The position numbers and the translations under genes were made by a program. From IMG/VR virus record IMGVR_UViG_3300012920_000023, positions 49,464 to 113,463 of that record: DNA of 64,000 bases, one strand, 5' to 3'. The notes under the pieces were generated by a model, which saw only the letters and a program-made list of their open reading frames with translations, was not told the origin of the DNA and searched no databases. The stretch comes from a virus. Below, one piece after another: positions 44,334-52,026 of this stretch (position 1 is the first letter of the stretch; the number at the start of each line of letters is the position of its first letter).

Positions 44334-44758
44334 AATGGTGGGCTAACGCATAAACTCCAAAGTAATGCGACCTCTTTAGTTTCGGCAGGATGGGTTAGTT
44401 GACCTTTTATCGGGCTATCGGGTTCACTTGTTTCCGTGTAGATGATTCGCCAACCCTCTTCATTCCATACCGGGCACTTATAATAATCGAACTTAAAATT
44501 CTGTCCCCACACTTCGGTCATAATCATTCTCAAGGTTGGATCATGATTAAGGTCGGGGAGAAATGTTGGTGAGTCGATATGTTCAAGACTATTTAAATAG
44601 TTGACCGGCACATTTGTATCAGTGCCTTTGCCGGGGGCGACTGCCTTATACAGACCCGGAAACTTAACATCAACAGTGATGAGATTCATGCCCTCTTGAT
44701 ACTTAACAAACCGGTGATAGACAGCGTCTGCTAAAGTCCTTTTCTCTGCGTCACGCAT
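44330..44758 (-). CDS. Hypothetical protein
   Basis: 142 residues. TLADAVYHRFVKYQEG starts a helical segment, followed by beta-rich sequence and a C-terminal ETKEVALLWSLCVSPP. No family recognised. It overlaps the convergent gene's end by 4 bp. Confidence 0.6.
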   Translation of the reverse strand: MRDAEKRTLADAVYHRFVKYQEGMNLITVDVKFPGLYKAVAPGKGTDTNVPVNYLNSLEHIDSPTFLPDLNHDPTLRMIMTEVWGQNFKFDYYKCPVWNEEGWRIIYTETSEPDSPIKGQLTHPAETKEVALLWSLCVSPPF

Positions 44759-44770
44759 GATCTGCCTCTC

Positions 44771-45394
44771 TTACCAATCAAGATCAGTATCTTCGACTTC
44801 ACGATACTCATCTTCCCGACTAGGCTTTATGGTAGGTTGTACCACCTGCTGTGCACCGAAAAACCGATCTTGGCATGACCATAGAAAATTGATAGTAGGC
44901 AGACCGCTTAACCGGCCTCGACTGCTCGTAACCATGCCCGGCCATTCCTCCACAAAGTTTTTGATCACGATCTCGACCATCTCTCGGGTGTAGTTTTGGC
45001 ATAGTTTTTTAGCGAGAGTGTTCTCCTTTACTCCCCATCGCTTAGTTATGACCTCTTGGCCATACACCACATTAATCTGTGCTTTGAAATACTTTTCAAG
45101 CCCGGCAGAGATCGACTTCGTTTTCGCAGGCTTTTTTTTAGCAGGCTTGGGTTCTACCGGTGGCTCCATTGCTAACGGTGGGTAGGTTGCCGGTCTGCTT
45201 TTTCTGTTGTACTGTTCAGAGAGGCTCTGAAATACGGTTCTCCGGCGTTGCGGTTGCTCATAAAACTCAGAGAGATTTTGATCTAGTTCTTGATCTGCAA
45301 ATGCATCGTAAATGTCTTTTACTTTTTTAGGCTCAAACGAAACGCTCTCTCTGCGTTTTAAGTTTTTAAGCCTTTTCAACTTATTGATACTCAA
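44771..45394 (-). CDS. Hypothetical basic protein, replication-region
   Basis: 207 residues. A long basic, low-complexity N-terminal half (KLKRLKNLKRRES; KPKPAKKKPAKTK-type) precedes a compact C-terminal domain (LAKKLCQNYTREMVEIVIKNFVEEWP...LPTINFLWSCQDRFFG). The C-terminal helix-rich domain resembles accessory replication or DNA-binding domains, but I recognise no family. Confidence 0.6.
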   Translation of the reverse strand: MSINKLKRLKNLKRRESVSFEPKKVKDIYDAFADQELDQNLSEFYEQPQRRRTVFQSLSEQYNRKSRPATYPPLAMEPPVEPKPAKKKPAKTKSISAGLEKYFKAQINVVYGQEVITKRWGVKENTLAKKLCQNYTREMVEIVIKNFVEEWPGMVTSSRGRLSGLPTINFLWSCQDRFFGAQQVVQPTIKPSREDEYREVEDTDLDW

Positions 45395-45410
45395 CTTTTT
45401 CCTCCTATCT

Positions 45411-45707
45411 TTAGTCTACAGAGGTATCGAGTTCTATTTGGTGGGGTTCGTAAGTCGAAATCAAGTTTTTTATTTGAACAACATAGACGCAATAGTCTTT
45501 TGTGTTATCATATTGAGCACTTATGCGAGACAAAAGAAGTTTCGCTTCTGACGTACTCAAGCCTCCTAGAACCATCTCAAGGCTTCGTCTCTCTAAGATG
45601 ATTCCTCGTTCGTCTCTTTCTGTGCGAACAGAGTCCCCGACCCGGAGTCGCCATATTTTGTTATTGAGTAAGTCTTTAAAATGCGTTCTCTTAAACTCTT
45701 TAAACAT
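45411..45707 (-). CDS. Hypothetical protein
   Basis: 98 residues from MFKEFKRTHFKDLL; the ATG at 45707 has GGAG about nine bases upstream. It overlaps the preceding gene by 115 bp in another frame. IWRLRVGDSVRTERDERG and LGGLSTSEAKLLLSRIS look like a small beta barrel plus helix. No family recognised. Confidence 0.55.
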   Translation of the reverse strand: MFKEFKRTHFKDLLNNKIWRLRVGDSVRTERDERGIILERRSLEMVLGGLSTSEAKLLLSRISAQYDNTKDYCVYVVQIKNLISTYEPHQIELDTSVD

Positions 45708-46006
45708 TTAAGGTACTCCGGAGCACAGTTCCACTTAAAATCGATGCCATCAAGTAACCAAAAAGGACTGCGAATCCTCGTGTCATCTATTTTCCAACCA
45801 TCTGCCAAGAGAATGAGATATAAAAAGCATCTTTGTGCACCATCAAACTTGTTGGCGATGCCTTTAAGTTGGTTGATGCGTTCTCTCGGGTTGATGTTCG
45901 GGCGTCTAGGCAAGGAGATCGACATGATCTCGCCATCAATGATAATCTCATGTCGGTTATTCTTCAACCTATTAACTTGGCTCAGTCGCTTCAACCGGCT
46001 ATCCAT
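45593..46006 (-). CDS. Hypothetical protein
   Basis: 137 residues with a basic N-terminus (DSRLKRLSQVNRLKNNRHEI) and a middle ANKFDGAQRCFLYLILLADGWKIDDTR segment. No family recognised. Part of a reverse operon with the KH protein; its 3' 115 bp are shared with the next gene. Confidence 0.55.
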   Translation of the reverse strand: MDSRLKRLSQVNRLKNNRHEIIIDGEIMSISLPRRPNINPRERINQLKGIANKFDGAQRCFLYLILLADGWKIDDTRIRSPFWLLDGIDFKWNCAPEYLKCLKSLRERILKTYSITKYGDSGSGTLFAQKETNEESS

Positions 46007-46017
46007 TCACGCTACTC

Positions 46018-46296
46018 CTATCTGTTGCGTTCAGTGATGTAATCCATCTCAACTTTGAGTCCCTCTCGACCACCGTGTGCTGTTAAGATACTTCTTATCG
46101 CAGAGACTACATGCCCACTCTTACCGATGACTTGACCCACATCCTTTTTGTCTGTGTGGAGTTCTACTATTAATCTGAACTGCGAGGGGACTATATTCAC
46201 CTCAACAGTCTCCGGACTATCGACTATCCCTTTTATGATAGTAGTGACTAGATTCTTAAGGTTGTCTATATGTTCTCGGGTAATTTGTTTGCTCAT
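46018..46296 (-). CDS. KH-domain RNA-binding protein, KhpA-like
   Basis: 92 residues: almost only a KH domain. IKGIVDSPETVEVNIV, FRLIVELHTDKKDVGQVIGKSGHVVSAIRSILTAHG shows the GxxG RNA-binding loop (IGKSGH) and matches the bacterial KhpA (YlqC) layout. KhpA-type proteins bind many RNAs and modulate translation or sRNA action. A stand-alone copy in a phage is uncommon and could act on the hairpin leaders seen in this genome; that link is a guess. Confidence 0.82.
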   Translation of the reverse strand: MSKQITREHIDNLKNLVTTIIKGIVDSPETVEVNIVPSQFRLIVELHTDKKDVGQVIGKSGHVVSAIRSILTAHGGREGLKVEMDYITERNR

Positions 46297-46299
46297 CTT

Positions 46300-47019
46300 C
46301 TACCACCTTATCATTGGAAAATTGTCGCTCATGTACTCGTCAAACTCTTGACTATTAAGTGCTAAAGTCTCGACTTGATCTATACTGTGTTGAGGTTCAT
46401 AATACAGGTCTCTTACGATATCTGCACCATATTTTAAAAAGGCTCCCGGAGTAATCGAGTAATAGTCGTTAAAAGATTGTTCCTTAGAGACATACTTCCA
46501 TCCACAGTCATTGGATATGGATTCAATAGGAATAAGCCCGGTTACATAAGCCTTTTGAGAGAACGGTCTAGTCACGCAGAGGATGATGTGATTGCAACCA
46601 AAAGACTTAAGTTTGACATTTTTTTGAGCATTTACTTTGATCGTGTCTCTCTGATGAGGACGCATGATCGAGTATGATTTAGAGTCCACCCACTGCTGTT
46701 CACCCTCGTTTAGAAGCAGGAAGTCGGCTTCTCCATCCGGGCGACTCCTAATGTCTGTGTGCAGGAGATTAGACTGTGCATGGGTTACTGCAACCCCGGT
46801 TGCGTTATTCTTCATAAGGTGCAACATGATCAGAACTTCACTGAACACACCAACAAGATCACACCTCATGTCTCTTATTCGTCCCCTTGATTTTCTTGGG
46901 TCAACCTTACCCCGGTTATAACGCTGACGGTTTAGCATTATCCTTAATGATATGGCCCAAGCGATGATCGGCACATCGCAGAACCCGGCAATACTCTCAA
47001 GTATATCAGTGTCACCCAT
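46300..47019 (-). CDS. PD-(D/E)XK-type nuclease-like protein
   Basis: 239 residues. FSEVLIMLHLM (Glu), PDGEADFLLLN (Asp) and QQWVDSKSYSI (Asp-x-Lys) suggest a restriction-endonuclease-like fold, followed by a HIILCVTRPFSQKAYVTGLIPI strand pair. The catalytic assignment is based on motif spacing only. Three bases upstream of the KH gene, so same operon. Confidence 0.55.
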   Translation of the reverse strand: MGDTDILESIAGFCDVPIIAWAISLRIMLNRQRYNRGKVDPRKSRGRIRDMRCDLVGVFSEVLIMLHLMKNNATGVAVTHAQSNLLHTDIRSRPDGEADFLLLNEGEQQWVDSKSYSIMRPHQRDTIKVNAQKNVKLKSFGCNHIILCVTRPFSQKAYVTGLIPIESISNDCGWKYVSKEQSFNDYYSITPGAFLKYGADIVRDLYYEPQHSIDQVETLALNSQEFDEYMSDNFPMIRW

Positions 47020-47123
47020 AGATCAAACTCCGTCGCTTTTAAACGCAGAGCATTATAACGGGTTTCGATTATAATTTGTCTGACTCTATATGAATGTCAA
47101 GTGGAAAACTCTAAACTCTCAAT

Positions 47124-47435
47124 CTAATCCCAAGAGAGCCTTATTTGAGTAGGTACACGATTGACATCATTTGCGAGGATATTGAGTTCGATTAACATGA
47201 CTCTATCTGTGTAATCACGCAGGGTCTTGCCTCCCATCGTGTACCCGGGAGCGTTTTTCAAATGATGAATGAGCACGTCTGTGCCCTTTATAATGCTCGC
47301 TTCTTTTAAGGGTATCTTGTTTGAGGTAAGGCGTGTGTGAACATAGTTTGCACCGGTGGTGAAGACCTCTATGTACTGTATTCCTGTAGGTGTGCACACG
47401 AGTGCGTTCTTAATCATTTTATCTACATTTTTCAT
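47124..47435 (-). CDS. Hypothetical protein
   Basis: 103 residues, MKNVDKMIKNALVCTPTGIQYIEV..., beta-rich then helical (LRDYTDRVMLIELNILANDV). It carries one GCACACGAGTGC element near its start codon (47394-47405), within the first 15 codons. No family recognised. Divergent from the helicase loader. Confidence 0.6.
   Translation of the reverse strand: MKNVDKMIKNALVCTPTGIQYIEVFTTGANYVHTRLTSNKIPLKEASIIKGTDVLIHHLKNAPGYTMGGKTLRDYTDRVMLIELNILANDVNRVPTQIRLSWD
47394..47405. promoter_or_regulatory. GCACACGAGTGC palindromic element
   Basis: Located 30-41 bp inside the start of the gene at 47124-47435 and about 97 bp upstream of the helicase-loader start. Confidence 0.5.
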
Positions 47436-47501
47436 TTGACTTTCCTAAGTCGCAGAGTTAGTCATTCATACGATACCTTTAAATGATGAAAGGATAAGTG
47501 G

Positions 47502-48131
47502 ATGAGAGAGTTAAACAGTGCCGACCTTGAAGCAATGAGACTGCCTAGGCGGTTTTGGTCGGCTTTTTTTGATAAGATCAATGGCCCGAATGGAGATGGT
47601 TCTGAGGTAAGAACGATGATCGCCGGGTACGTTTCAAATATTCATGCTATGCGAAATGCAGGAGCAGGTCTACTAATTTGGGGGCCGAACGGAACAGGTA
47701 AAACCTCTATCGGTTCGGTAATCCTAAAGCACGCAAGAAGAATGGGCTTCACCTGTTTGTTTATTAATACGGCGAGCCTAAAAGATGTCATTGTGAGTCG
47801 TGAGGTCTATGACCAAGAGAGCGGTCTGACTCTTTGGAATAGAGCCAAGATTGTCGACTTTCTTTTGCTAGATGATCTTGGGAAAGGTTCTCAAGATTCT
47901 ACCGGGTTTGGTGAGCGAATGATCGATGAGTTAATCCGGGCAAGATATGCGGACAATAGATGTACTATAATCACGACTAATATCCCAAAATCGAACCTAA
48001 CAGACTTCATCAAACCGTCAACGCTTCATATCCTCAAGGGATCAAGTGCTCAAATCAAAGTTGATTTTTATGATTTCAGAGTTGAAGAGGGTAAGAGGAT
48101 AAGAGACTTGATAAATGGGGGTAAGCAATGA
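47502..48131 (+). CDS. DnaC-like helicase loader (AAA+ ATPase)
   Basis: 209 residues. Walker A GPNGTGKT at 61-68, Walker B VDFLLLDDLGKG near 120, sensor-1 CTIITTNIP near 158. The layout is that of DnaC/DnaI loaders that place the replicative helicase on DNA. Its TGA overlaps the start of the DnaB-like gene (ATGA), so the two are coupled. Confidence 0.9.
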   Translation: MRELNSADLEAMRLPRRFWSAFFDKINGPNGDGSEVRTMIAGYVSNIHAMRNAGAGLLIWGPNGTGKTSIGSVILKHARRMGFTCLFINTASLKDVIVSREVYDQESGLTLWNRAKIVDFLLLDDLGKGSQDSTGFGERMIDELIRARYADNRCTIITTNIPKSNLTDFIKPSTLHILKGSSAQIKVDFYDFRVEEGKRIRDLINGGKQ

Positions 48132-49423
48132 TTGATTCCGGTTTTATTTTTACGCTCTTAAACAGTGAAGATAACACTCAACAGGCTATCCAAACAGGCT
48201 TCGGCAACGAGGACTTCCAAGAGGGCTACCATAGAGCGTTTTCTTTGATCAAAGATCACTTTGAAAGCAGTAAAGGACGTTTACCCACTCTTGATGCAGT
48301 ATCAAGTGCTACAGGTCTTGATATAGAGGATTCGGGTTATGACTTTCAGTTCCTGTTCTCTGAGATGCAGAAGCGAAAACTTTTTCGTAAGGTTCAGAGT
48401 TTGATCGGTAAGGCCGGAGATCAACTTAGGGCGAATGATCCTAGCAAGGCTCTTGAGTTGATAAAAGACCTCGCTAAGAATGAGTTTGGCTCGACCGGTT
48501 CTGTTCAACCTAAGACTGCTCATGATGTAAAGCAACAGGTACTTGATAACCTTAACCGTGTTAGGAACGGCTTTGCCGGCGTCGCTCTGCCTTGGGAAAG
48601 CATTACGAACTTAACGATGGGTATGTGGCCGGAGACCGCCACTTATATAGTTGCAAGACCCGGTGTAGGTAAGACGCAGGTTTCGGTACTAACTGCCCAT
48701 AAGGCTATCAAAGAGGGTAAGAAAGTCCTGTTCATTTCACCGGAGATGTCAAAGGCAGAACTCGCAGAGAGATTCTTCGTTCTTGAGTCCGATGTGAGTG
48801 CTACTAACATGATCCACGGAACGCTATCATCTTTTGAAGAAGAGAAGTTGATGAAATCAATGAATGACCCATCATGCTTGGAGGGTATATTCATGATTGA
48901 TAACGACGATGATTTGACTGCCGGTGGTATGGACTCTGCGATAAGGCTTATAGAGCCGGACTTAGTCATTGTTGACTCTATTTATATGCTCCACTTCAAG
49001 GGCAATAAGAGCGAGAGAACCGAGCGTGCCGTGGACTACATAAGGCAGGCTAGTAAAGTTCATAAAGTGCCTTTTTTGGCGGTGCATCAACTTAACCGGA
49101 TGGCTACTAAAGACGCTAAACATGGCGGTGGTTTTGATACCTCATCGATAGCGTTGAGTGATCAGTTACTTTGGGATGCACATGCAGTATTTCTGCTTGA
49201 GCAGGACGCCGATATGAAAGCAGATAAGAGGTTAAGGATTCATGTAGGTAAGTTAAGGCGTGGAGCCCATCCCGGCAAACCTTTTAATGTAAACTTTGAT
49301 CTCGACAGAATGGACTTTAGTGAGATCGAAGACCTTGATGAATGTTTTGTAGATACCGAAGCGAGTTCAGAGCCTTGGGCAAACTACCATGTAAACCCGT
49401 TCAACGAGGGGGATGTTGAGTAA
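48128..49423 (+). CDS. DnaB-like replicative helicase
   Basis: 431 residues. The RecA-type core has Walker A ARPGVGKT near 176-183, a LFISPEMSKAELAERF H1a-like segment, Walker B LVIVDSIYML and a FLAVHQLNR H3 motif near 315. An N-terminal helical domain of about 120 residues precedes it. It unwinds the fork as a hexamer. Coupled to loader and primase by overlaps. Confidence 0.92.
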   Translation: MIDSGFIFTLLNSEDNTQQAIQTGFGNEDFQEGYHRAFSLIKDHFESSKGRLPTLDAVSSATGLDIEDSGYDFQFLFSEMQKRKLFRKVQSLIGKAGDQLRANDPSKALELIKDLAKNEFGSTGSVQPKTAHDVKQQVLDNLNRVRNGFAGVALPWESITNLTMGMWPETATYIVARPGVGKTQVSVLTAHKAIKEGKKVLFISPEMSKAELAERFFVLESDVSATNMIHGTLSSFEEEKLMKSMNDPSCLEGIFMIDNDDDLTAGGMDSAIRLIEPDLVIVDSIYMLHFKGNKSERTERAVDYIRQASKVHKVPFLAVHQLNRMATKDAKHGGGFDTSSIALSDQLLWDAHAVFLLEQDADMKADKRLRIHVGKLRRGAHPGKPFNVNFDLDRMDFSEIEDLDECFVDTEASSEPWANYHVNPFNEGDVE

Positions 49424-50568
49424 TGCTTACCTCAAGGGAGGTTGCTCTGATCATGTCAGAGATAACCAAGGTTCATTCGGTGGAGTTTGATAAGGTTGTA
49501 TGTCACTGTCCTATGGCCCAATGGGAACACGCCGGTGGTTATGACAATTCGCCCTCATTTGCGGTCATGAGGGGGCGAACAGGTTGGTGGGTAAACTGCC
49601 TAGCCTGTAAGTATAGAAATACGCTTGAGGGTATGATTTGGGACATCATGGGACGCACTAAAAAGCCTTTGACCAAAATCATGGCCCTGCTCTACCACAA
49701 GGATGAATCTACAATAGAGACCCCGGTAAAAGAGATTGCCTACAATCCTATGGGTGCATACTCATCTAAAAATAAACCTGTCTTTAAACGAAGAGAGTAC
49801 GCCGAGTCGGTGGGTGTGCAGACTGATTTGTTCGGCAGAGAGATTCAACCGGTGATTGAAGAGGCGAGGCCATCAGCAATCGAGTTAGATCGATGGGAGT
49901 CGGTGAAACCGCCGATTGATTACTGTGATAGACGTGGCATTACCTATGAAGCCTACAAAGAGTGGCGTTTAGGTCATGACTTTCGGCGTCGGAGATTGGT
50001 CTTTCCTGTGTTCAGTAGAAGTGGCGAATATGTAGGGTACACCGGGCGACTATATGAAGACGGCGACTACTGCTTTTCCTGCGGTACTTATCTAATCGAA
50101 GATAAGATTCATGGCGTGACCGGGGAGTTGATACAGAAAAAAGCGGTGATATGCCCCGGTTGCGGTAGATCACACGCTAAATATAAACACTTCAAAGGCA
50201 AGTGGCGACGGCATGTTGTGTACGGGCTTCATCGTGATGTTAAAGGCCCAATAGTTGTGACTGAGGGAACAACGGATGCCATAAGGCTTTGGATGCTAGG
50301 TATATCAAGGCCGGTCTGTATTTTAGGGGCTAACCTCTCACCAAATCAGATCAACGAGTTGAAAGAAGCCATAGATCCGGACTTGGAGTATCCGATAATT
50401 TTCATGGGTGACGGTGATGATGCAGGCCGGGAAATGGCGGAAAGCGGTGTACAGGCCATGCAAAGAGTTGGAGTTCAATCTTTTTTACTTGACTGTCCGG
50501 CCAAAGATCCCGACAGTATGACCTTAGAGCAGGCGATTGATATATTTCCTGCATATTCATTTAGATAG
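49423..50568 (+). CDS. DnaG-like primase
   Basis: 381 residues, starting at the last base of the helicase stop (TAATG). The N-terminal zinc-binding domain is CHC...WVNCLAC (about 27-60). The TOPRIM core has IVVTEGTTDAI (Glu), CILGANLS and the FMGDGDDAGREMA (DxD) motif near 330. A second Cys4 zinc ribbon (CFSCG...CPGCG near 222-250) is inserted before TOPRIM, which is unusual. It primes lagging-strand synthesis with the upstream helicase. Confidence 0.9.
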   Translation: MLTSREVALIMSEITKVHSVEFDKVVCHCPMAQWEHAGGYDNSPSFAVMRGRTGWWVNCLACKYRNTLEGMIWDIMGRTKKPLTKIMALLYHKDESTIETPVKEIAYNPMGAYSSKNKPVFKRREYAESVGVQTDLFGREIQPVIEEARPSAIELDRWESVKPPIDYCDRRGITYEAYKEWRLGHDFRRRRLVFPVFSRSGEYVGYTGRLYEDGDYCFSCGTYLIEDKIHGVTGELIQKKAVICPGCGRSHAKYKHFKGKWRRHVVYGLHRDVKGPIVVTEGTTDAIRLWMLGISRPVCILGANLSPNQINELKEAIDPDLEYPIIFMGDGDDAGREMAESGVQAMQRVGVQSFLLDCPAKDPDSMTLEQAIDIFPAYSFR

Positions 50569-50577
50569 GAGGGCAAC

Positions 50578-51021
50578 ATGCCTTTAAGTTTGAAAAAGCA
50601 GAGATTGGTATGGGTATATGCAAACCATGCCAAGAGAGAGTATTTAAGCGGTAATTTTTTGATCGCCGGGCATCCCCGGACTGCTCGTTATCCCGGTATC
50701 AAAGAGATGATACAGATGGAGAGTGCAGTCGGGGCAGTTCTTTTAAGCCTGCTCACTCCGGTAAGCCGTAAGATTGATGGCTCCCGGGTCAAGCATGAGT
50801 TTAGAGGTCGGTGGGCAGGAGATACGGTCATCTCACTCAATAATAAAGAAGACTATGGAAAGTTTAGGGAGATCACCGAGAGTTATCACTCCGTAAACTT
50901 AGAGGGTGTGGATTATCTAAGAGAGCAAGACTCTTGGGATAGACCTCTGTATGACACTTTGGTTGAGGACTTTGAGATGCCGATGCCAAGACCCGGCAAC
51001 CTTTTAGAGCAGGCTAAATAA
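50578..51021 (+). CDS. Hypothetical protein after primase
   Basis: 147 residues, basic N-terminus (LSLKKQRLVWVYANHAKREY), mixed alpha/beta, acidic end. No family recognised. It is ten bases after primase with SD AGGAGG and in the same operon. Confidence 0.62.
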   Translation: MPLSLKKQRLVWVYANHAKREYLSGNFLIAGHPRTARYPGIKEMIQMESAVGAVLLSLLTPVSRKIDGSRVKHEFRGRWAGDTVISLNNKEDYGKFREITESYHSVNLEGVDYLREQDSWDRPLYDTLVEDFEMPMPRPGNLLEQAK

Positions 51022-51044
51022 TTTCGATATTATTTTATTTTGAC

Positions 51045-51149
51045 TTGACAAGTCATTTATATATGACTATAACACTCAATAAGCGTTAATAATGATTAAC
51101 GTGATTTCAGTAATCAACCCAAAACATGAACAAAGATCAAGGAGTTCAA
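51045..51149 (+). promoter_or_regulatory. Promoter, operator palindrome and leader of the SSB gene
   Basis: TTGACA (51045-51050), 17-bp spacer, TATAAC (51068-51073). The -35 lies inside a 15-bp palindrome, TGACTTGACAAGTCA (51041-51055). The leader contains CGTTAAT-AATG-ATTAACG (51084-51101) and an SD hairpin TGAAC/GTTCA (51127-51131/51144-51148). Confidence 0.75.
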
Positions 51150-51899
51150 ATGAGTAATTGGGGATCACAAGGATGGGATACCGTAGATGATTACGGCCCA
51201 CAGAAGACAGCAGATACCGGCCCTCGCAAGTTCTATATGCCGGCTAACCTCACAAAACGCATCCTATTTTTAGGCTCTGCCCCGTTCACCTTTTGGGAGC
51301 ACTCGCTCTATGAGATCACTAGATCCGGTAAGGATAAAGAGATCTGCCTTAAGCGTAACCGTATCGCCCAAGAGTGCCCACTCTGTGATAAAGAGATGTG
51401 GCCATCAATGATCGGCTATTTTACGGTGGTTGATATGGGTGATGTGAAGCGTCAACCGGATGGCTCTGTTCGCCTAGAGGGTTGGACAAGTGATAAGGGC
51501 GTTACCTATCAGTTTGGTCGTAAACTCTTAGGGGCAAAGCGTGGCGGTAAAGATAAGCCGGGCATCCTTAAAAAGATTGCTCGACTTGCCGAACGACATG
51601 GCGACTTGAAAGGGTGCGTCTTTGATGTATACCGATCCGGCAATAAAGTTGAAACCTGCGGTGATGAGTGGGACTTCGTTGAGAAGATTCCTGCCGATCA
51701 AATCGGGGCTTATTTGATGAGCAACGGAGCAACAGAAGAACAGATTGAAGACCTGTCGGAAGTAAACTACGCAGAGCATTTCGTACCCAAGACAGTTGAT
51801 GAGTTAAAAGCCCTTGTTAATGGGGGCACAAGCAATGACTTCGGCGGTGGCTTCGGTCAATCACCCTCAAGCGGTGATTCGCCTTGGAAGAAGTGGTGA
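51150..51899 (+). CDS. Single-stranded DNA-binding protein (phage SSB family)
   Basis: 249 residues from MSNWGSQGW; AAGGAG is seven bases before this ATG, so an earlier ATG at 51126 is rejected. KFYMPANLTKRILFLGSAPFTFWEHSL, CPLCDKEMWPSMIGYFTVVD and a flexible Gly/Ser-rich end finishing in DSPWKKW match the phage ssDNA-binding family found next to replication genes. The CLKRNR...CPLC cysteines may bind zinc. It covers ssDNA at the fork. Confidence 0.85.
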   Translation: MSNWGSQGWDTVDDYGPQKTADTGPRKFYMPANLTKRILFLGSAPFTFWEHSLYEITRSGKDKEICLKRNRIAQECPLCDKEMWPSMIGYFTVVDMGDVKRQPDGSVRLEGWTSDKGVTYQFGRKLLGAKRGGKDKPGILKKIARLAERHGDLKGCVFDVYRSGNKVETCGDEWDFVEKIPADQIGAYLMSNGATEEQIEDLSEVNYAEHFVPKTVDELKALVNGGTSNDFGGGFGQSPSSGDSPWKKW

Positions 51900-51967
51900 T
51901 CTAACGACTTGACCGGCAGTATCGCTTAAAGCAGATGCCTTGAGTATCTGCAACTAATCCTAACCAC

Positions 51968-51992
51968 GGCCCTCCGGGGTCTTTCTCGTTTC
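51968..51992 (+). terminator. Possible terminator after the SSB gene
   Basis: GGCCC (51968-51972), tetraloop TCCG, GGGTC (51977-51981), then TTTCTCGTTTCT. A second hairpin, GCAGAT...ATCTGC, lies at about 51932-51952. The T-run is interrupted, so efficiency is uncertain. Confidence 0.5.
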
Positions 51993-52026
51993 TATAGGTT
52001 ATTAAAAATGAACATTAGTAAGCGTC

